The notes: generated by a model not told the origin, from the letters alone. Positions 46,569-58,663 are shown, counted from the first letter of the stretch. The stretch: 64,000 nucleotides of DNA from JABDIP01 sp965250245 (GCA_965250245.1 OZ252296.1:4340001-4404000); one strand, 5' to 3'. A program made the numbers and translations.

Positions 46569-47694
46569 GCCGGGCCGTGATCGCCTTGGCCGCCGGCGGC
46601 ACCGGCGGGCACATGTTCCCGGCCGAGGCCCTGGCGCGGGCGCTTGTCGCGCGCGGCCTGAAGGTCGCCATGATCACCGACAGCCGTGGTGGCGCATTCG
46701 GCGGTGAGGATCTGGACGTCGACGTCTTCCGCGTCCGCGCCGCGATGGTCGGCAAGGGCCTGCTCGGCAAGCTGAAGACGGCGTGGGCCATCGCCATCGG
46801 CTACATCCAGGCGCGCGGCGTGCTGAAGCGCCTGAAGCCGGCCGCTCTGGTGGGCTTCGGCGGCTATGCCTCGGCCCCGACGGTGCTGGCCGCAGGCTCC
46901 CGCAAGGTGCCGGTGCTGCTGCACGAGCAGAACGCCATCCTGGGCCGCGCCAACCGGCTGTTGGCTGGGCGCGCCTCCGGCATCGCCGTCGCCTTCCCGT
47001 CGGTGGGCGGTGCCGGCGACGCCAACCTGATCAAGACCGGCAACCCGGTGCGCCCCGGCATCGTGGCGCGCGCCGACACGCCCTATGCGCCGCCGGAGAA
47101 CGGACCGATCCGGATCCTGGTCCTCGGCGGCAGCCAGGGCGCGCGGGCGCTCAGCGAGCTGGTGCCGGGCGCGCTGGCCAAGCTGCCGGATGACATCCGC
47201 AGCCGGCTGGTCGTGACCCAGCAGTGCCGGTCGGAGGATCTGCAGACCGCCCGGGAGGTCTATGAAGAGACCCCGATCGTCCACCAGCTCGACACCTTCT
47301 TCCAGGATGTGCCGAAGCTGATGGCGGAGGCGCATCTGGCGATCTGCCGGTCGGGCGCGTCGACCCTTGCGGAGCTGACCGCCATCGGCCGCCCGGCGAT
47401 CCTGATTCCCTACCCCTACGCCGCCGACGACCATCAGACCGCCAACGCGGCGGCTCTGGACGTGGCCGGCGGGGCGTGGCTGATGCCGCAGGCCGCGCTG
47501 ACCGTCGACAGCCTGTCGGAGAAGGTCTCCGGCCTGCTCAACGACCCCGAATCCCTGGCCCGGGCCGCACGGGCCGCCAAGACCTTCGGCACAACGAAGG
47601 CCGCGGAAAACCTGGCCGACGCCGTCATGCGTCTGGCCGGTCTCGCACAGGACAACGGTGGAGGCAGTTCCCAATCCCGACAGGAGGTCGCGGC

Positions 47695-47698
<4 letters not shown>
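46565..47698 (+). CDS. murG: Lipid II synthase (MurG)
   Basis: A 377-residue GT28-family transferase at the inner face of the membrane that adds GlcNAc to lipid I. Conserved text is AAGGTGGHMFPAEALA at 9-24, VGFGGYASAPTVLAA, LHEQNAILGRANRLLA, TGNPVRPGI, ILVLGGSQGARALSEL, ICRSGASTLAELTAIGRPAI and PYAADDHQTANA. ATG at 46565 overlaps ftsW by ATGA, and the end overlaps murC the same way. Confidence 0.97.
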
Positions 47699-50043
<2,345 letters not shown>

Positions 50044-50051
<8 letters not shown>

Positions 50052-50988
50052 GGGCAACGGCGTGAAGGGCATCAAGCGCGTCGCCCTGCTGATGGGCGGC
50101 TGGTCGGCCGAGCGCGAAGTCAGCCTTGTGTCCGGCCGCGACTGCGCGACGGCGCTGGAACAGGCCGGCTACGAAGTCACGCGCATCGATGTCGGCCGCG
50201 ACCTGTCGGCCCTGCTGGATGCGCTAACGCCGCCGCCGGACGCGGTGTTCAACGCCCTGCATGGCAAGGGCGGCGAGGACGGCGTCATTCAGGGCATCCT
50301 GGAGGTGCTGCAGATCCCCTACACTCACTCCGGCGTCAAGGCCTCGGCCCTGGCCATGGACAAGGAGATCGCCAAGCGCGTGCTGGCCACCGTCGGCGTG
50401 CCGACTCCCCATGGCATCGTCGTCGACCGCGACGACGTGCTGGCCGGCCATCCGATCGACCCGCCCTATGTGGTCAAGCCTGTCGACGAGGGCTCCAGCG
50501 TCGGCATCCGCATCGTCATGCCGGGCGACAACGCGCCGGGCATCGACAAGGACAGCTGGGTGTTCGGGGAACGGGCCCTGGTGGAGAGCTACGTCGCCGG
50601 CCGCGAGTTGACCGTGGCCGTAATGGGCGACCGGCCGCTCGCCGTCACCGAGATCATGCCGAATGAGGGCTTTTACGACTACACGGCCAAATACACCGAC
50701 GGCAAGGCGGTGCACCAGGTGCCGGCGGACGTTCCCAAGGACGTCTACGACGCGTGCCTGCGCCTGTCCCTGCTGGCCCACGAGACCCTGGGCTGCGCCG
50801 GGGTCAGCCGGGCGGATTTCCGCTACGACGACAGCCGGCCCGGCCTTGACGGCCTCTACATGCTGGAGGTCAACACCCAGCCCGGCATGACGCCCCTGTC
50901 GCTGGTTCCCGAACAGGCCGCGCATCTGGGGATCAGCTTCCCCGATCTCTGCGCCTGGATGGTGGAGAACGCCGCATGTCACGCCTGA
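50044..50988 (+). CDS. ddl: D-alanine:D-alanine ligase
   Basis: A 314-residue ATP-grasp enzyme that makes the D-Ala-D-Ala dipeptide used by MurF. It has ALLMGGWSAEREVSLVSG at the start, NALHGKGGEDGVIQGIL, YTHSGVKASALAMDK, PYVVKPVDEGSSVGI, then EVNTQPGMTPLSLVPEQA with the Mg-binding Glu and Asn. It overlaps murB by eight bases and ftsQ by 13, so translation of the three is probably coupled. Confidence 0.97.
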
Positions 50989-51851
50989 CCGCAAACCGCC
51001 GGCTGGCCGGGGTCGCGACCCGGCCGGTCAGGGCCAAGCCGCCGCCGCCGCGCCGGCGCCCCGCGCCGCGCGCGCTGCGCTGGATCGCCTATGGCGGCGC
51101 CGGGCTGCTGGCGACCGGCGCGGTCGGCACGGTGATCTGGGCCTTCACCAGCGGCTGGGTCTCCCACACCGTGGACGCGGCCGTCGACGGCGCCCTCGCC
51201 ATGACCGTCAATGCCGGTCTCGGCGTGCGCAACGTGCTGGTCACCGGCCGCGACCGCACGCCGGGCCAGGACATCCTGGCCGCCTTGGAGGTGCAGACCG
51301 GCACGCCGATCCTGAGCTTCGATCCGGATGAGGCCCGTGACGCGGTGGCCGCCCTTCCCTGGGTGCGCAACGTCGTGGTCGAGCGGCGTTTTCCGGACAC
51401 CATCTATCTGCGCCTCGAAGAGCGCCAGCCGCTGGCGCTGTGGCAGTCGGACCGCACCATGCGGGTGATCGACGCCGATGGCGTGGTGCTGACCGAGCAG
51501 GGGCTGGAGGCCTATGCCGCTCTGCCGCTGGTCGTCGGGCTCGGTGCGCCGGACCACGCGGCCCCGCTGTTGGAGAAGCTGGCCGAGCGGCCCGCCATCG
51601 CCGAGCGGGTCGAGGCGGCGATCCTGGTCAGCGAGCGCCGCTGGGATTTGCGGCTGGACAACGGCGTCAATGTCCGCCTGCCGGAGACCGGCATCGACGA
51701 GGCGCTGCTGCGGCTGTCTGAGATCGAGGCCGATAACGGCCTGCTGGATCGCGACATCGTCGCCATCGATTTGAGGATCGGCGACCGGCTGGTGGTGCAG
51801 ACCACGCCGGGCGCCAGCCAGCGCCGGCGCATGCCGGAGGAAGACACGTGA
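50976..51851 (+). CDS. ftsQ: Cell division protein FtsQ
   Basis: A 291-residue bitopic divisome protein. A basic Pro-rich cytoplasmic start (PVRAKPPPPRRRPAPRALR) precedes a membrane span at about 34-53. Then come a POTRA domain (VRNVLVTGRDRTPGQDILAA), the FtsQ domain with LPWVRNVVVERRFPDTIYLR and LEERQPLALWQ, and a C-terminal LVVQTTPGAS block. FtsQ scaffolds FtsL/FtsB at the septum. ATG at 50976 overlaps ddl by 13 bases. ftsA follows after 47 bases. Confidence 0.95.
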   Translation: MSRLTANRRLAGVATRPVRAKPPPPRRRPAPRALRWIAYGGAGLLATGAVGTVIWAFTSGWVSHTVDAAVDGALAMTVNAGLGVRNVLVTGRDRTPGQDILAALEVQTGTPILSFDPDEARDAVAALPWVRNVVVERRFPDTIYLRLEERQPLALWQSDRTMRVIDADGVVLTEQGLEAYAALPLVVGLGAPDHAAPLLEKLAERPAIAERVEAAILVSERRWDLRLDNGVNVRLPETGIDEALLRLSEIEADNGLLDRDIVAIDLRIGDRLVVQTTPGASQRRRMPEEDT

Positions 51852-51898
51852 GGACGGGGCGATGAGCGATCGCCCGGCATTGGGGGCCACGGGAGTCC

Positions 51899-53191
51899 AT
51901 GGGGTTTAACGGGGTCAAACGCTTCAAGGCGCGACCGCGCGGCGAGTTGATCGCCACGCTGGATGTCGGCAGCACCAAGGTGGTCTGCTTCATCGCCCGC
52001 ATGGACGATGACGACCGGCCGACGGTGATCGGCATCGGCCATCAGGTCAGCCGTGGCCTGCGCAGCGGCGTCGTGGTCGACATGGAGGCGGCGGAGAAGG
52101 CCATCGGCCATGCGGTCTCTTCGGCCGAGCAGATGGCCGGCGAGCAGATCCGCGAGGTCGTGGTCAATGTGGTCGGCGGCCACCTGGCCTCCCAGATCGT
52201 GCCGGTCGACGTGCCGATCGCCGGTCACACGGTGGCCGAGGCCGATCTGCGCAAGGCGCTGAAGGTCAACGGCCGCGCCCGGCTGCCCTCGGATTGCGAG
52301 GTGCTGCACGCGATCCCGGTCGGCTATGCCATCGACGGCAGCCGCGGCATCCGCGACCCGCGCGGCATGATGGGCAGCCATCTGGGCGTCGACGTGCACC
52401 TGATCACCGCCGGCACGGCGGCGGTGCGCAACCTCGCCACCTGCATCACCCGCTGCCACCTGGAAATCGAGTCCTTTGTGGTCTCGCCCTATGCCGCCGG
52501 CCTCGCCTGCCTGGTCGAGGACGAGATGGATCTCGGCTGCACCGTCATTGATCTCGGCGGCGGCAGCACCGGCATTGGCGTCTTCTCCGAAGGCCGTCTG
52601 GTCTTCGTCGACTGCATCCCGGTCGGCGGCAGCCACGTGACCAACGATGTGGCCCGCGGCCTGACCACGCCGGTGCTGCATGCGGAGCGCATGAAGACCC
52701 TGCACGGCCATGCCATCCCGAACGTGTCGGACGAGCGCGAGCTGATCGACGCGCCGCAGGTCGGCGAGGACGCGCCGGCCCAGGCCAACCACGTGCCCAA
52801 GAGCCTGCTGACCGGGATCATCCGGCCCCGGCTGGAGGAGATCTTCGAGATGGTGCGCGGCCGGCTGGAGGACAGCGGCTTCGACAAGGTTTCCGGGCGC
52901 CGTGTCGTGCTGACCGGCGGCGGCAGCCAGCTCCAGGGCGTGCGCGAGCTGGCGCAGATGGTGATGGACAAGCAGGTGCGGCTGGGCCGGCCGCAGGGTT
53001 TCGACGGGCTGGCGGAAGCCACCGGCGGGCCGGCCTTTTCCACCGCCGCGGGCCTGTTGGCCTATGCGGCGCGCTATCAGGCCGATCCGGTGCTGGCGGG
53101 GGTTGCCGCCGGACCGGACGGCGTCGAGGTCGGCGGCGGCCTCTGGAACCGGCTCGGCGGCTGGTTCCGCGAGAATCTGGGGGATCTGTGA
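51899..53191 (+). CDS. ftsA: Cell division protein FtsA
   Basis: A 430-residue actin-like protein that tethers FtsZ to the membrane. It has LIATLDVGSTKVVCFIARM (17-35), GIGHQVSRGLRSGVVVD, the SHV-like 1C domain around NGRARLPSDCEVLHAIPVGY, CTVIDLGGGSTGIGVF and RRVVLTGGGSQLQGVRELA. The C-terminal residues WNRLGGWFRENLG form the amphipathic membrane-targeting helix. ATG at 51899 follows gggagtcc. ftsZ begins 122 bases downstream. Confidence 0.97.
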   Translation: MGFNGVKRFKARPRGELIATLDVGSTKVVCFIARMDDDDRPTVIGIGHQVSRGLRSGVVVDMEAAEKAIGHAVSSAEQMAGEQIREVVVNVVGGHLASQIVPVDVPIAGHTVAEADLRKALKVNGRARLPSDCEVLHAIPVGYAIDGSRGIRDPRGMMGSHLGVDVHLITAGTAAVRNLATCITRCHLEIESFVVSPYAAGLACLVEDEMDLGCTVIDLGGGSTGIGVFSEGRLVFVDCIPVGGSHVTNDVARGLTTPVLHAERMKTLHGHAIPNVSDERELIDAPQVGEDAPAQANHVPKSLLTGIIRPRLEEIFEMVRGRLEDSGFDKVSGRRVVLTGGGSQLQGVRELAQMVMDKQVRLGRPQGFDGLAEATGGPAFSTAAGLLAYAARYQADPVLAGVAAGPDGVEVGGGLWNRLGGWFRENLGDL

Positions 53192-53312
53192 CACGGACTT
53201 CAAGGATGAGCGGCGGCGGCCCCGCCTCGCCGGAAGACTGCCGGGGCAAAGGTGAGAGCAACAGTTCAGATCAAAGCATACGTGCGGGACAAGTAAGGGA
53301 CGGAGGTCAACG

Positions 53313-54890
53313 ATGATCAATTTGAGCATTCCGGATACGGAACTGCAGCTGCGGCCACGGATTACGGTGGTGGGCGTCGGCGGGGCCGGCGGCAACGCCG
53401 TGAACAACATGATCCAGTCGAACCTGGAAGGCTGCGAATTCCTGGTCGCCAACACCGACGCCCAGGCGCTGAGCGGCAGCATGGCTGACCGCAAGCTGCA
53501 GCTGGGCACCGGGCTGACCCAGGGTCTGGGCGCCGGCTCACGGCCGGATATCGGCCGCGCCGCCGCCGAGGAGGCGATGGAGGAGATCGCCACCTATCTG
53601 GACGGCAGCCACATGGTGTTCATCACCGCCGGCATGGGCGGCGGCACCGGCACCGGTGCCGCACCGGTGATCGCGCGGGCGGCCCGGGAGCAGAACATCC
53701 TGACCGTCGGCGTGGTCACCAAGCCGTTCCACTTCGAGGGCGCGCACCGCATGCGGGTCGCCGAGGCCGGGTTGAACGATCTGCAGCAATATGTCGACAC
53801 GCTGATCGTCATCCCGAACCAGAACCTGTTCCGCATCGCCAATGAGCGCACCACCTTCGCCGATGCGTTCAAGATGGCGGACGAGGTTCTGAGCTCGGGC
53901 GTGCGCGGCGTGACCGACCTGATGGTCATGCCGGGCCTGATCAACCTGGACTTCGCCGATATCCGCACCGTCATGGCCGAGATGGGCAAGGCGATGATGG
54001 GCACCGGCGAGGATGACGGCGAGCGGCGCGCGGTCGGCGCGGCGGAGGCGGCGATCTCCAATCCGCTGCTGGACGATGTCTCCATGAAGGGCGCGCGCGG
54101 CGTGCTGATCAACATCACCGGCGGCCTGGACATGACCCTGTACGAGGTCGACGAGGCGATCAACCGGGTGCGCGACGAGGTCGACACCGACGCCAACATC
54201 ATCTTCGGCTCGACCTTCGACGAGAGCATGGAGGGCCGCATCCGGGTCTCGGTGGTCTCCACCGGCATCGACCTGGACGCCAACCGGGCTCCCAACACCG
54301 CGGCAGCAGGCAGCCTGAGCGTTGTCAGCGACCGCACCGCGCCGAGCCCGGCGCAGCCGGTCGAGCGCAGCCCGCTGGCCCGGCCCGCCGCGGCGACCGC
54401 CGGTACGATCCGCAGCACCCCGCCGCAACCCGCGGCGGAACAGGCGGCACCGGCCCAGGAGCCTGTCGCGGAGCCGGTCGTGGCCGCGGCACCCGAGCCG
54501 CCGCGGGCGGAACGCCGGGACGGCGCCTTCATCGCGCCGCGTCCGGTCGCCAGCCCGGCCCCGACCCCGACCCTGCAGCGGGAGCGGGCGGAGCCGTTCG
54601 CCGAGGCGGAGATGGCCAACGCGCCCGGAGGACTGGAGCCCCGGCGCGGCCGCAACATCTTCCGCCGCATGACCGGGCTGCTGCGCGAGGACGAGCAGCA
54701 GCAGCAGCCGGCCGCGCCCAAGCAGCCGGCGGCCCAGGCCGCGCCGGAACCCCAGCCGACGCAGCAACCGGCACAGCAGCCGGCGCAGCCGCGACTGAGC
54801 GGATTGGATGTCGGACAGCGTGGACCGCTGCCCAGCGCAGAAGATGATCAGCTGGATATTCCGGCTTTTCTTCGCCGGCAAGCAAACTAA
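53313..54890 (+). CDS. ftsZ: Cell division GTPase FtsZ
   Basis: A 525-residue tubulin-like GTPase that forms the Z ring. VVGVGGAGGNAVNNM begins at about 19 and the tubulin signature GGGTGTGAAP lies at 109-118. NTDAQAL, VTKPFHFEG, LIVIPNQNLFRI and FADIRTVMAEMGKAMMGTG complete the core, which ends near 320. A very long disordered linker rich in Pro, Ala and Gln follows (about 325-510). The last residues LDIPAFLRRQAN are the conserved peptide that binds FtsA and other partners. ATG at 53313 follows acggaggtcaacg. About 140 residues longer than E. coli FtsZ, all in the linker. Confidence 0.98.
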   Translation: MINLSIPDTELQLRPRITVVGVGGAGGNAVNNMIQSNLEGCEFLVANTDAQALSGSMADRKLQLGTGLTQGLGAGSRPDIGRAAAEEAMEEIATYLDGSHMVFITAGMGGGTGTGAAPVIARAAREQNILTVGVVTKPFHFEGAHRMRVAEAGLNDLQQYVDTLIVIPNQNLFRIANERTTFADAFKMADEVLSSGVRGVTDLMVMPGLINLDFADIRTVMAEMGKAMMGTGEDDGERRAVGAAEAAISNPLLDDVSMKGARGVLINITGGLDMTLYEVDEAINRVRDEVDTDANIIFGSTFDESMEGRIRVSVVSTGIDLDANRAPNTAAAGSLSVVSDRTAPSPAQPVERSPLARPAAATAGTIRSTPPQPAAEQAAPAQEPVAEPVVAAAPEPPRAERRDGAFIAPRPVASPAPTPTLQRERAEPFAEAEMANAPGGLEPRRGRNIFRRMTGLLREDEQQQQPAAPKQPAAQAAPEPQPTQQPAQQPAQPRLSGLDVGQRGPLPSAEDDQLDIPAFLRRQAN

Positions 54891-54905
54891 GACCAACTTG
54901 CCGTG

Positions 54906-54920
54906 TTAATGATCGCTTAA
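54906..54920 (+). promoter_or_regulatory. CtrA-type box after ftsZ
   Basis: TTAA (54906-54909), seven bases, TTAA (54917-54920) exactly matches the alphaproteobacterial CtrA consensus TTAA-N7-TTAA. It lies 15 bases after the ftsZ stop and about 155 before the likely lpxC start, suggesting cell-cycle control of lpxC or of a transcript starting here. Binding is inference from the motif. Confidence 0.5.
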
Positions 54921-54958
54921 TACTTGAGTAACAAACCGTAACAAAGAGTGATTTGTTT

Positions 54959-54992
54959 GCCCCAGGGGTAGTTGGTATCTATCCCCTGGGGC
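54959..54992 (+). terminator. Hairpin between ftsZ and lpxC
   Basis: GCCCCAGGGG (54959-54968) pairs perfectly with CCCCTGGGGC (54983-54992) across a 14-base loop, followed by gcgcttcttt, which is only weakly T-rich. It probably terminates or attenuates dcw transcription before lpxC. Confidence 0.6.
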
Positions 54993-55075
54993 GCGCTTCT
55001 TTCGCTCCCCGCCTTGCTGAAGCCAGTTAGGTTTTGCCGCTACAAGCCGCGGAAACCAGTCTAGGGGGCGTGCGG

Positions 55076-56023
55076 GTGATACTCGAGCAACACGGTGGCG
55101 CCGAATCGTCGGCGCAGAAGACGATGCGCAGCAAGATCCACTGCACCGGCGTGGGTCTGCATTCCGGCGCCAAGGTCAACATGACCTTGCACCCGTCCGA
55201 CATCAACACCGGCCTGACCTTCGTACGCACCGACCTGCCCGAGGATGAGGGCGTGATCCCGGCCCGCTGGGACCAGGTGCGCGACACCACCATGTGCACC
55301 GTGATCGGCAACCGCCACGGCGCGAGCATCGGCACGGTCGAGCATCTGATGGCGGCGCTGCGCGGCTGCGGCGTCGACAATGCGGTGATCGAGCTGGACG
55401 GCCCGGAAGTGCCGATCATGGACGGCAGCGCCGCACCCTTCGTCTTCCTGATCGAATCCGCCGGCGTTACCTCGCAGGCCGCCGTCCGCCGCGCCATCCG
55501 GGTGCTGAAGACGGTCGAGGTCCGCGACGGCGACAAGGTCGCCCGGCTGTCGCCGGCGGCCGGCTTCTCGTTCAGCTTCGAGATCGATTTCCCGAATTCC
55601 GTCGTCTCCCGCCAGGAAGGCACGATCCGCCTGGCCAATGGCGCGTTCAAGTCCGATCTGGCGCGGGCCCGGACCTTCGGCTTCCTGAAGGACGCCGAGG
55701 CGCTGCGGGCGCGCGGCCTGGCGCGCGGCGCCTCGCTCGACAACGCGGTCGTGATCAATGGCGGCCAGGTGATGAACGAGGGCGGCCTGCGCTACGAGGA
55801 CGAGTTCGTCCGGCACAAGATCCTCGATTCGATCGGCGATCTGTATCTGGCCGGCGCGCCGATCCTGGGCCACTTCCATGGCTGCAAGTCGGGCCACGCG
55901 CTGAACAATGCGCTGCTGCGCACCCTGTTCGAGGACGACATGGCCTGGTGCTACGACACCATGGACCACGCGGAGCTCTCCCACAGCGGCTGGAACGCCA
56001 TGCCGCTGGCCCAGTCCGCCTGA
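55076..56023 (+). CDS. lpxC: UDP-3-O-acyl-N-acetylglucosamine deacetylase
   Basis: The committed, zinc-dependent step of lipid A synthesis; about 315 residues. It has HCTGVGLHSGAKVNMTLHP near the start, IGTVEHLMAALRGCGVDNA with the first zinc His, EVPIMDGSAAPFVF, RTFGFLKDAEAL and RHKILDSIGDLYLAG with the second His and Asp ligands, then GHFHGCKSGHALNNALL. Start is taken as GTG at 55076 because AGGGGG lies seven bases before it; GTG at 55070 is too close, and TTG at 55034 has no ribosome site. Position after ftsZ is standard. Confidence 0.96.
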   Translation: MILEQHGGAESSAQKTMRSKIHCTGVGLHSGAKVNMTLHPSDINTGLTFVRTDLPEDEGVIPARWDQVRDTTMCTVIGNRHGASIGTVEHLMAALRGCGVDNAVIELDGPEVPIMDGSAAPFVFLIESAGVTSQAAVRRAIRVLKTVEVRDGDKVARLSPAAGFSFSFEIDFPNSVVSRQEGTIRLANGAFKSDLARARTFGFLKDAEALRARGLARGASLDNAVVINGGQVMNEGGLRYEDEFVRHKILDSIGDLYLAGAPILGHFHGCKSGHALNNALLRTLFEDDMAWCYDTMDHAELSHSGWNAMPLAQSA

Positions 56024-56145
56024 ACCCGGCCCGCTTCCCGATACCGCTGCAGGCGCCGGCACCATGCCGGCTCGCAAATCATGCCCGGCGTGGTATATAG
56101 GCCGTCCCGGAACAGGAACGGACCGAAGCGGACAGACCTGAGGCG

Positions 56146-56976
56146 ATGCCAGCACGTGATTTCGCACATCTTGCCCGGCGCCTGCTGACGGCGTCCGGCG
56201 TCTGCGCGGCCCTGCTGGTCGCCGGCTGCTCGTCCGATGACGAGCCCGCCTATGTGGAGCGCCCGCCGGAGACGATCTACAACGAGGCGCTGGCCGAGCT
56301 GGACCAGGAGAATTTCAGCCTCGCCGCCCAGTTCTTCGACGAGGTCGAGCGCCAGCACCCCTATTCGCAATGGGCCACCCGGGCCCAGCTGATGGCCGCC
56401 TTCGCGCATTACCAGGCCACCGAATACGAAGATGCCATCCTGGCGCTGGATCGCTTCCTGGCCCTGCATCCCGGCAATGACAGCAGCGCCTATGCCTACT
56501 ACCTGCGGTCGCTCTGCTATTACGAGCGGATCACCGATGTGGAGCGCGACCAGCTGATCACCGAGCAGGCGCGCGACGCGCTCCAGGAGGTGGTGCGCCG
56601 CTATCCCAACACCGACTACGCCCGCGATGCCGCCCTGAAGCTCGATCTGACCCTGGATCAGCTCGCCGGCAAGGAGATGACGATCGGCCGCTGGTATCTG
56701 CGCCAGGGCCACTACAATGCCGCCATCAACCGTTTCCGGGCTGTGGTGCAGCGGTTCCAGACCACCACCCATGTGCCGGAAGCGTTGCACCGCCTGACCG
56801 AAGCCTATCTGGCGATCGGCCTTCCCGAGGAGGCCAGGATCAACGCCGCCGTGCTGGGCCACAACTATCCGGGCACCGACTGGTACCTGGACAGCTATGC
56901 CCTGCTGGTCGATGAGGGCGTCCGCCCGCCGGACGAACAGGGCTTCTTCGGTCGCCTGGCGGACAGCATCTTCTAG
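56146..56976 (+). CDS. bamD: Outer-membrane assembly lipoprotein BamD
   Basis: A 276-residue lipoprotein of the BAM complex. The signal peptide ends in a lipobox LLVAGC with Cys28 as the lipidated residue. The mature part is made of TPR-like repeats: IYNEALAELDQENFSLAAQF with FDEVERQHPYSQWA, ALDRFLALHPGND, YLRSLCYYERITDVERDQ and YLRQGHYNAAINRFRAVVQR. BamD helps BamA fold outer-membrane proteins and is essential in most proteobacteria. recN begins 16 bases later, an order known from other alphaproteobacteria. Confidence 0.95.
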   Translation: MPARDFAHLARRLLTASGVCAALLVAGCSSDDEPAYVERPPETIYNEALAELDQENFSLAAQFFDEVERQHPYSQWATRAQLMAAFAHYQATEYEDAILALDRFLALHPGNDSSAYAYYLRSLCYYERITDVERDQLITEQARDALQEVVRRYPNTDYARDAALKLDLTLDQLAGKEMTIGRWYLRQGHYNAAINRFRAVVQRFQTTTHVPEALHRLTEAYLAIGLPEEARINAAVLGHNYPGTDWYLDSYALLVDEGVRPPDEQGFFGRLADSIF

Positions 56977-56992
56977 CTCCCCTGGCGCGCCC

Positions 56993-58663
56993 ATGCTGAT
57001 CGGCCTTTCGATCCGCAACGTCGTCCTGATCGAACGCCTCGACATCGGCTTTGACCGCGGGCTGTGCGCCCTGACCGGCGAGACCGGTGCCGGCAAGTCG
57101 ATCCTGTTGGACGCGCTCGGCCTGGCGCTGGGCGCCCGCAGCGATGCCGGTCTGGTGCGGCATGGCAGCGACACCGCCTCCGTCACCGCCGAATTCGATC
57201 TGTCCGACGACCACGGCGCCCTGGCACTGCTCCGCGACCACGACCTGCCGGAGGGCGACACGCTGATCCTGCGTCGCAGCGTCAACCGGGACGGCCGCAG
57301 CCGCGCCTTCGTCAACGACCAGCCGGTCGGGGTCGCCCTGCTGAAGCAGTTCGGCGAGACCCTCGTCGAGGTCCACGGCCAGTTCGACACCGCCGGCCTG
57401 CTCAACCCGCGCACCCATCGTGAGGCGCTGGACGCCTTTGCCGGCCTCAAGGCGGAGACCGGCCGGGTTGCCGCCGCCTGGCGCGCCTGGCGCCAGGTCG
57501 AGGAGGATAAGGCCGCCGCCGAGGCTGATGCGGCCCAGGCCCGGGCCGAGGAGGAATACCTCCGCCACGCCGTCACCGAGTTCGACGCGCTTGACCCGCA
57601 GCCCGATGAGGAGGCCGCGCTGGCCGATCGCCGCGACATGCTGATGCACCGCGAGAAGCTGATCGAGGCGATCAGCGAGGCCGTCGAGCGCATCGCCGGC
57701 GAGACCAGCGCCGACACCGCACTGGGCGGCGCCCGCACGCGGCTGGAGCGGGTCGCCGACAAGGCGGCCGGACGCATCGACCCGATCCTGGACGGCATCG
57801 ACCGCGCCCTGGCGGAAACCGCCGAGGCGGCCGGCCAGCTCCAGAGCCTGAGTGCCGACATCGACCTCGACGTGGGCGAGTTGGAGAATCTGGAGGAACG
57901 CCTGTTCTCCCTGCGCGCCGCGGCCCGCAAATACGGGGTCGAGGTCGACGGGCTGGCCGGGCTGCGGCACGAGATGGCCGACAAGCTCTCGCTGATCGAA
58001 GGGGAAGGCGACCGGCTCACGCGGCTCACCAAGGCCGCCGAGATCGCGCGTGCCGACTATGTGGAGGCGAGCGAGGCGCTGAGCGCCGCCCGGTCGCAGG
58101 CTGCCGGCGAGCTGGATGCCGCCATTGCCGCCGAACTGCCGCCACTGAAGCTGGACAAGGCGCACTTCGCGACCGCCATCGAGTCCCTGCCGGAGAGCGA
58201 GTGGGGCACGCATGGCCGGGACCGGATCGCCTTCCAGGTGGCCACCAATCCCGGCGCGCCGCCCGGCCCGCTGAACCGGGTCGCCTCCGGCGGCGAGCTG
58301 GCCCGTTTCATGCTGGCGCTCAAGGTCGTGCTGGCCCGCGGCGGTTCCGCCCCTACGCTGATCTTCGACGAGGTCGACAGCGGCATCAGCGGCGCCGTCG
58401 CCGCCGCCGTCGGGGACCGGCTCGGCCGGCTGGGCCGCGATGTCCAGGTTCTGGTGGTCACCCACAGCCCGCAGGTCGCCGCCCGCGCCGGCAGCCATTG
58501 GCGGGTCGCCAAGGCCGCCGCCGGCGATCATGCGGCGACCACCGTCGCCGCCCTGGCCGATGACGAAAGACGGGAGGAGATCGCCCGCATGCTCTCCGGC
58601 GCCACCATCACGGATCAGGCGCGGGCCGCTGCCGACAGCCTGATCGCCGCCCGGTCCGCCTGA
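56993..58663 (+). CDS. recN: DNA repair ATPase RecN
   Basis: A 556-residue SMC-like protein that acts at double-strand breaks. Walker A is LTGETGAGKSILLDALG at 27-44, followed by RRSVNRDGRSRAFVNDQPV and EVHGQFDTAGLLNPRTHR (the Q-loop region). A long central coiled coil (about 160-380) precedes the ABC signature NRVASGGELARFMLAL and Walker B TLIFDEVDSGISGAVA, with VTHSPQVAARA last. ATG at 56993; the longer open frame begins inside bamD. It shares one base with the ligA start. Confidence 0.97.
   Translation: MLIGLSIRNVVLIERLDIGFDRGLCALTGETGAGKSILLDALGLALGARSDAGLVRHGSDTASVTAEFDLSDDHGALALLRDHDLPEGDTLILRRSVNRDGRSRAFVNDQPVGVALLKQFGETLVEVHGQFDTAGLLNPRTHREALDAFAGLKAETGRVAAAWRAWRQVEEDKAAAEADAAQARAEEEYLRHAVTEFDALDPQPDEEAALADRRDMLMHREKLIEAISEAVERIAGETSADTALGGARTRLERVADKAAGRIDPILDGIDRALAETAEAAGQLQSLSADIDLDVGELENLEERLFSLRAAARKYGVEVDGLAGLRHEMADKLSLIEGEGDRLTRLTKAAEIARADYVEASEALSAARSQAAGELDAAIAAELPPLKLDKAHFATAIESLPESEWGTHGRDRIAFQVATNPGAPPGPLNRVASGGELARFMLALKVVLARGGSAPTLIFDEVDSGISGAVAAAVGDRLGRLGRDVQVLVVTHSPQVAARAGSHWRVAKAAAGDHAATTVAALADDERREEIARMLSGATITDQARAAADSLIAARSA

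Noticed and set aside
51512..53593. Long minus-strand frame opposite ftsQ, ftsA and ftsZ
   Set aside because: Shadow of essential division genes; low-complexity product crossing three genes.
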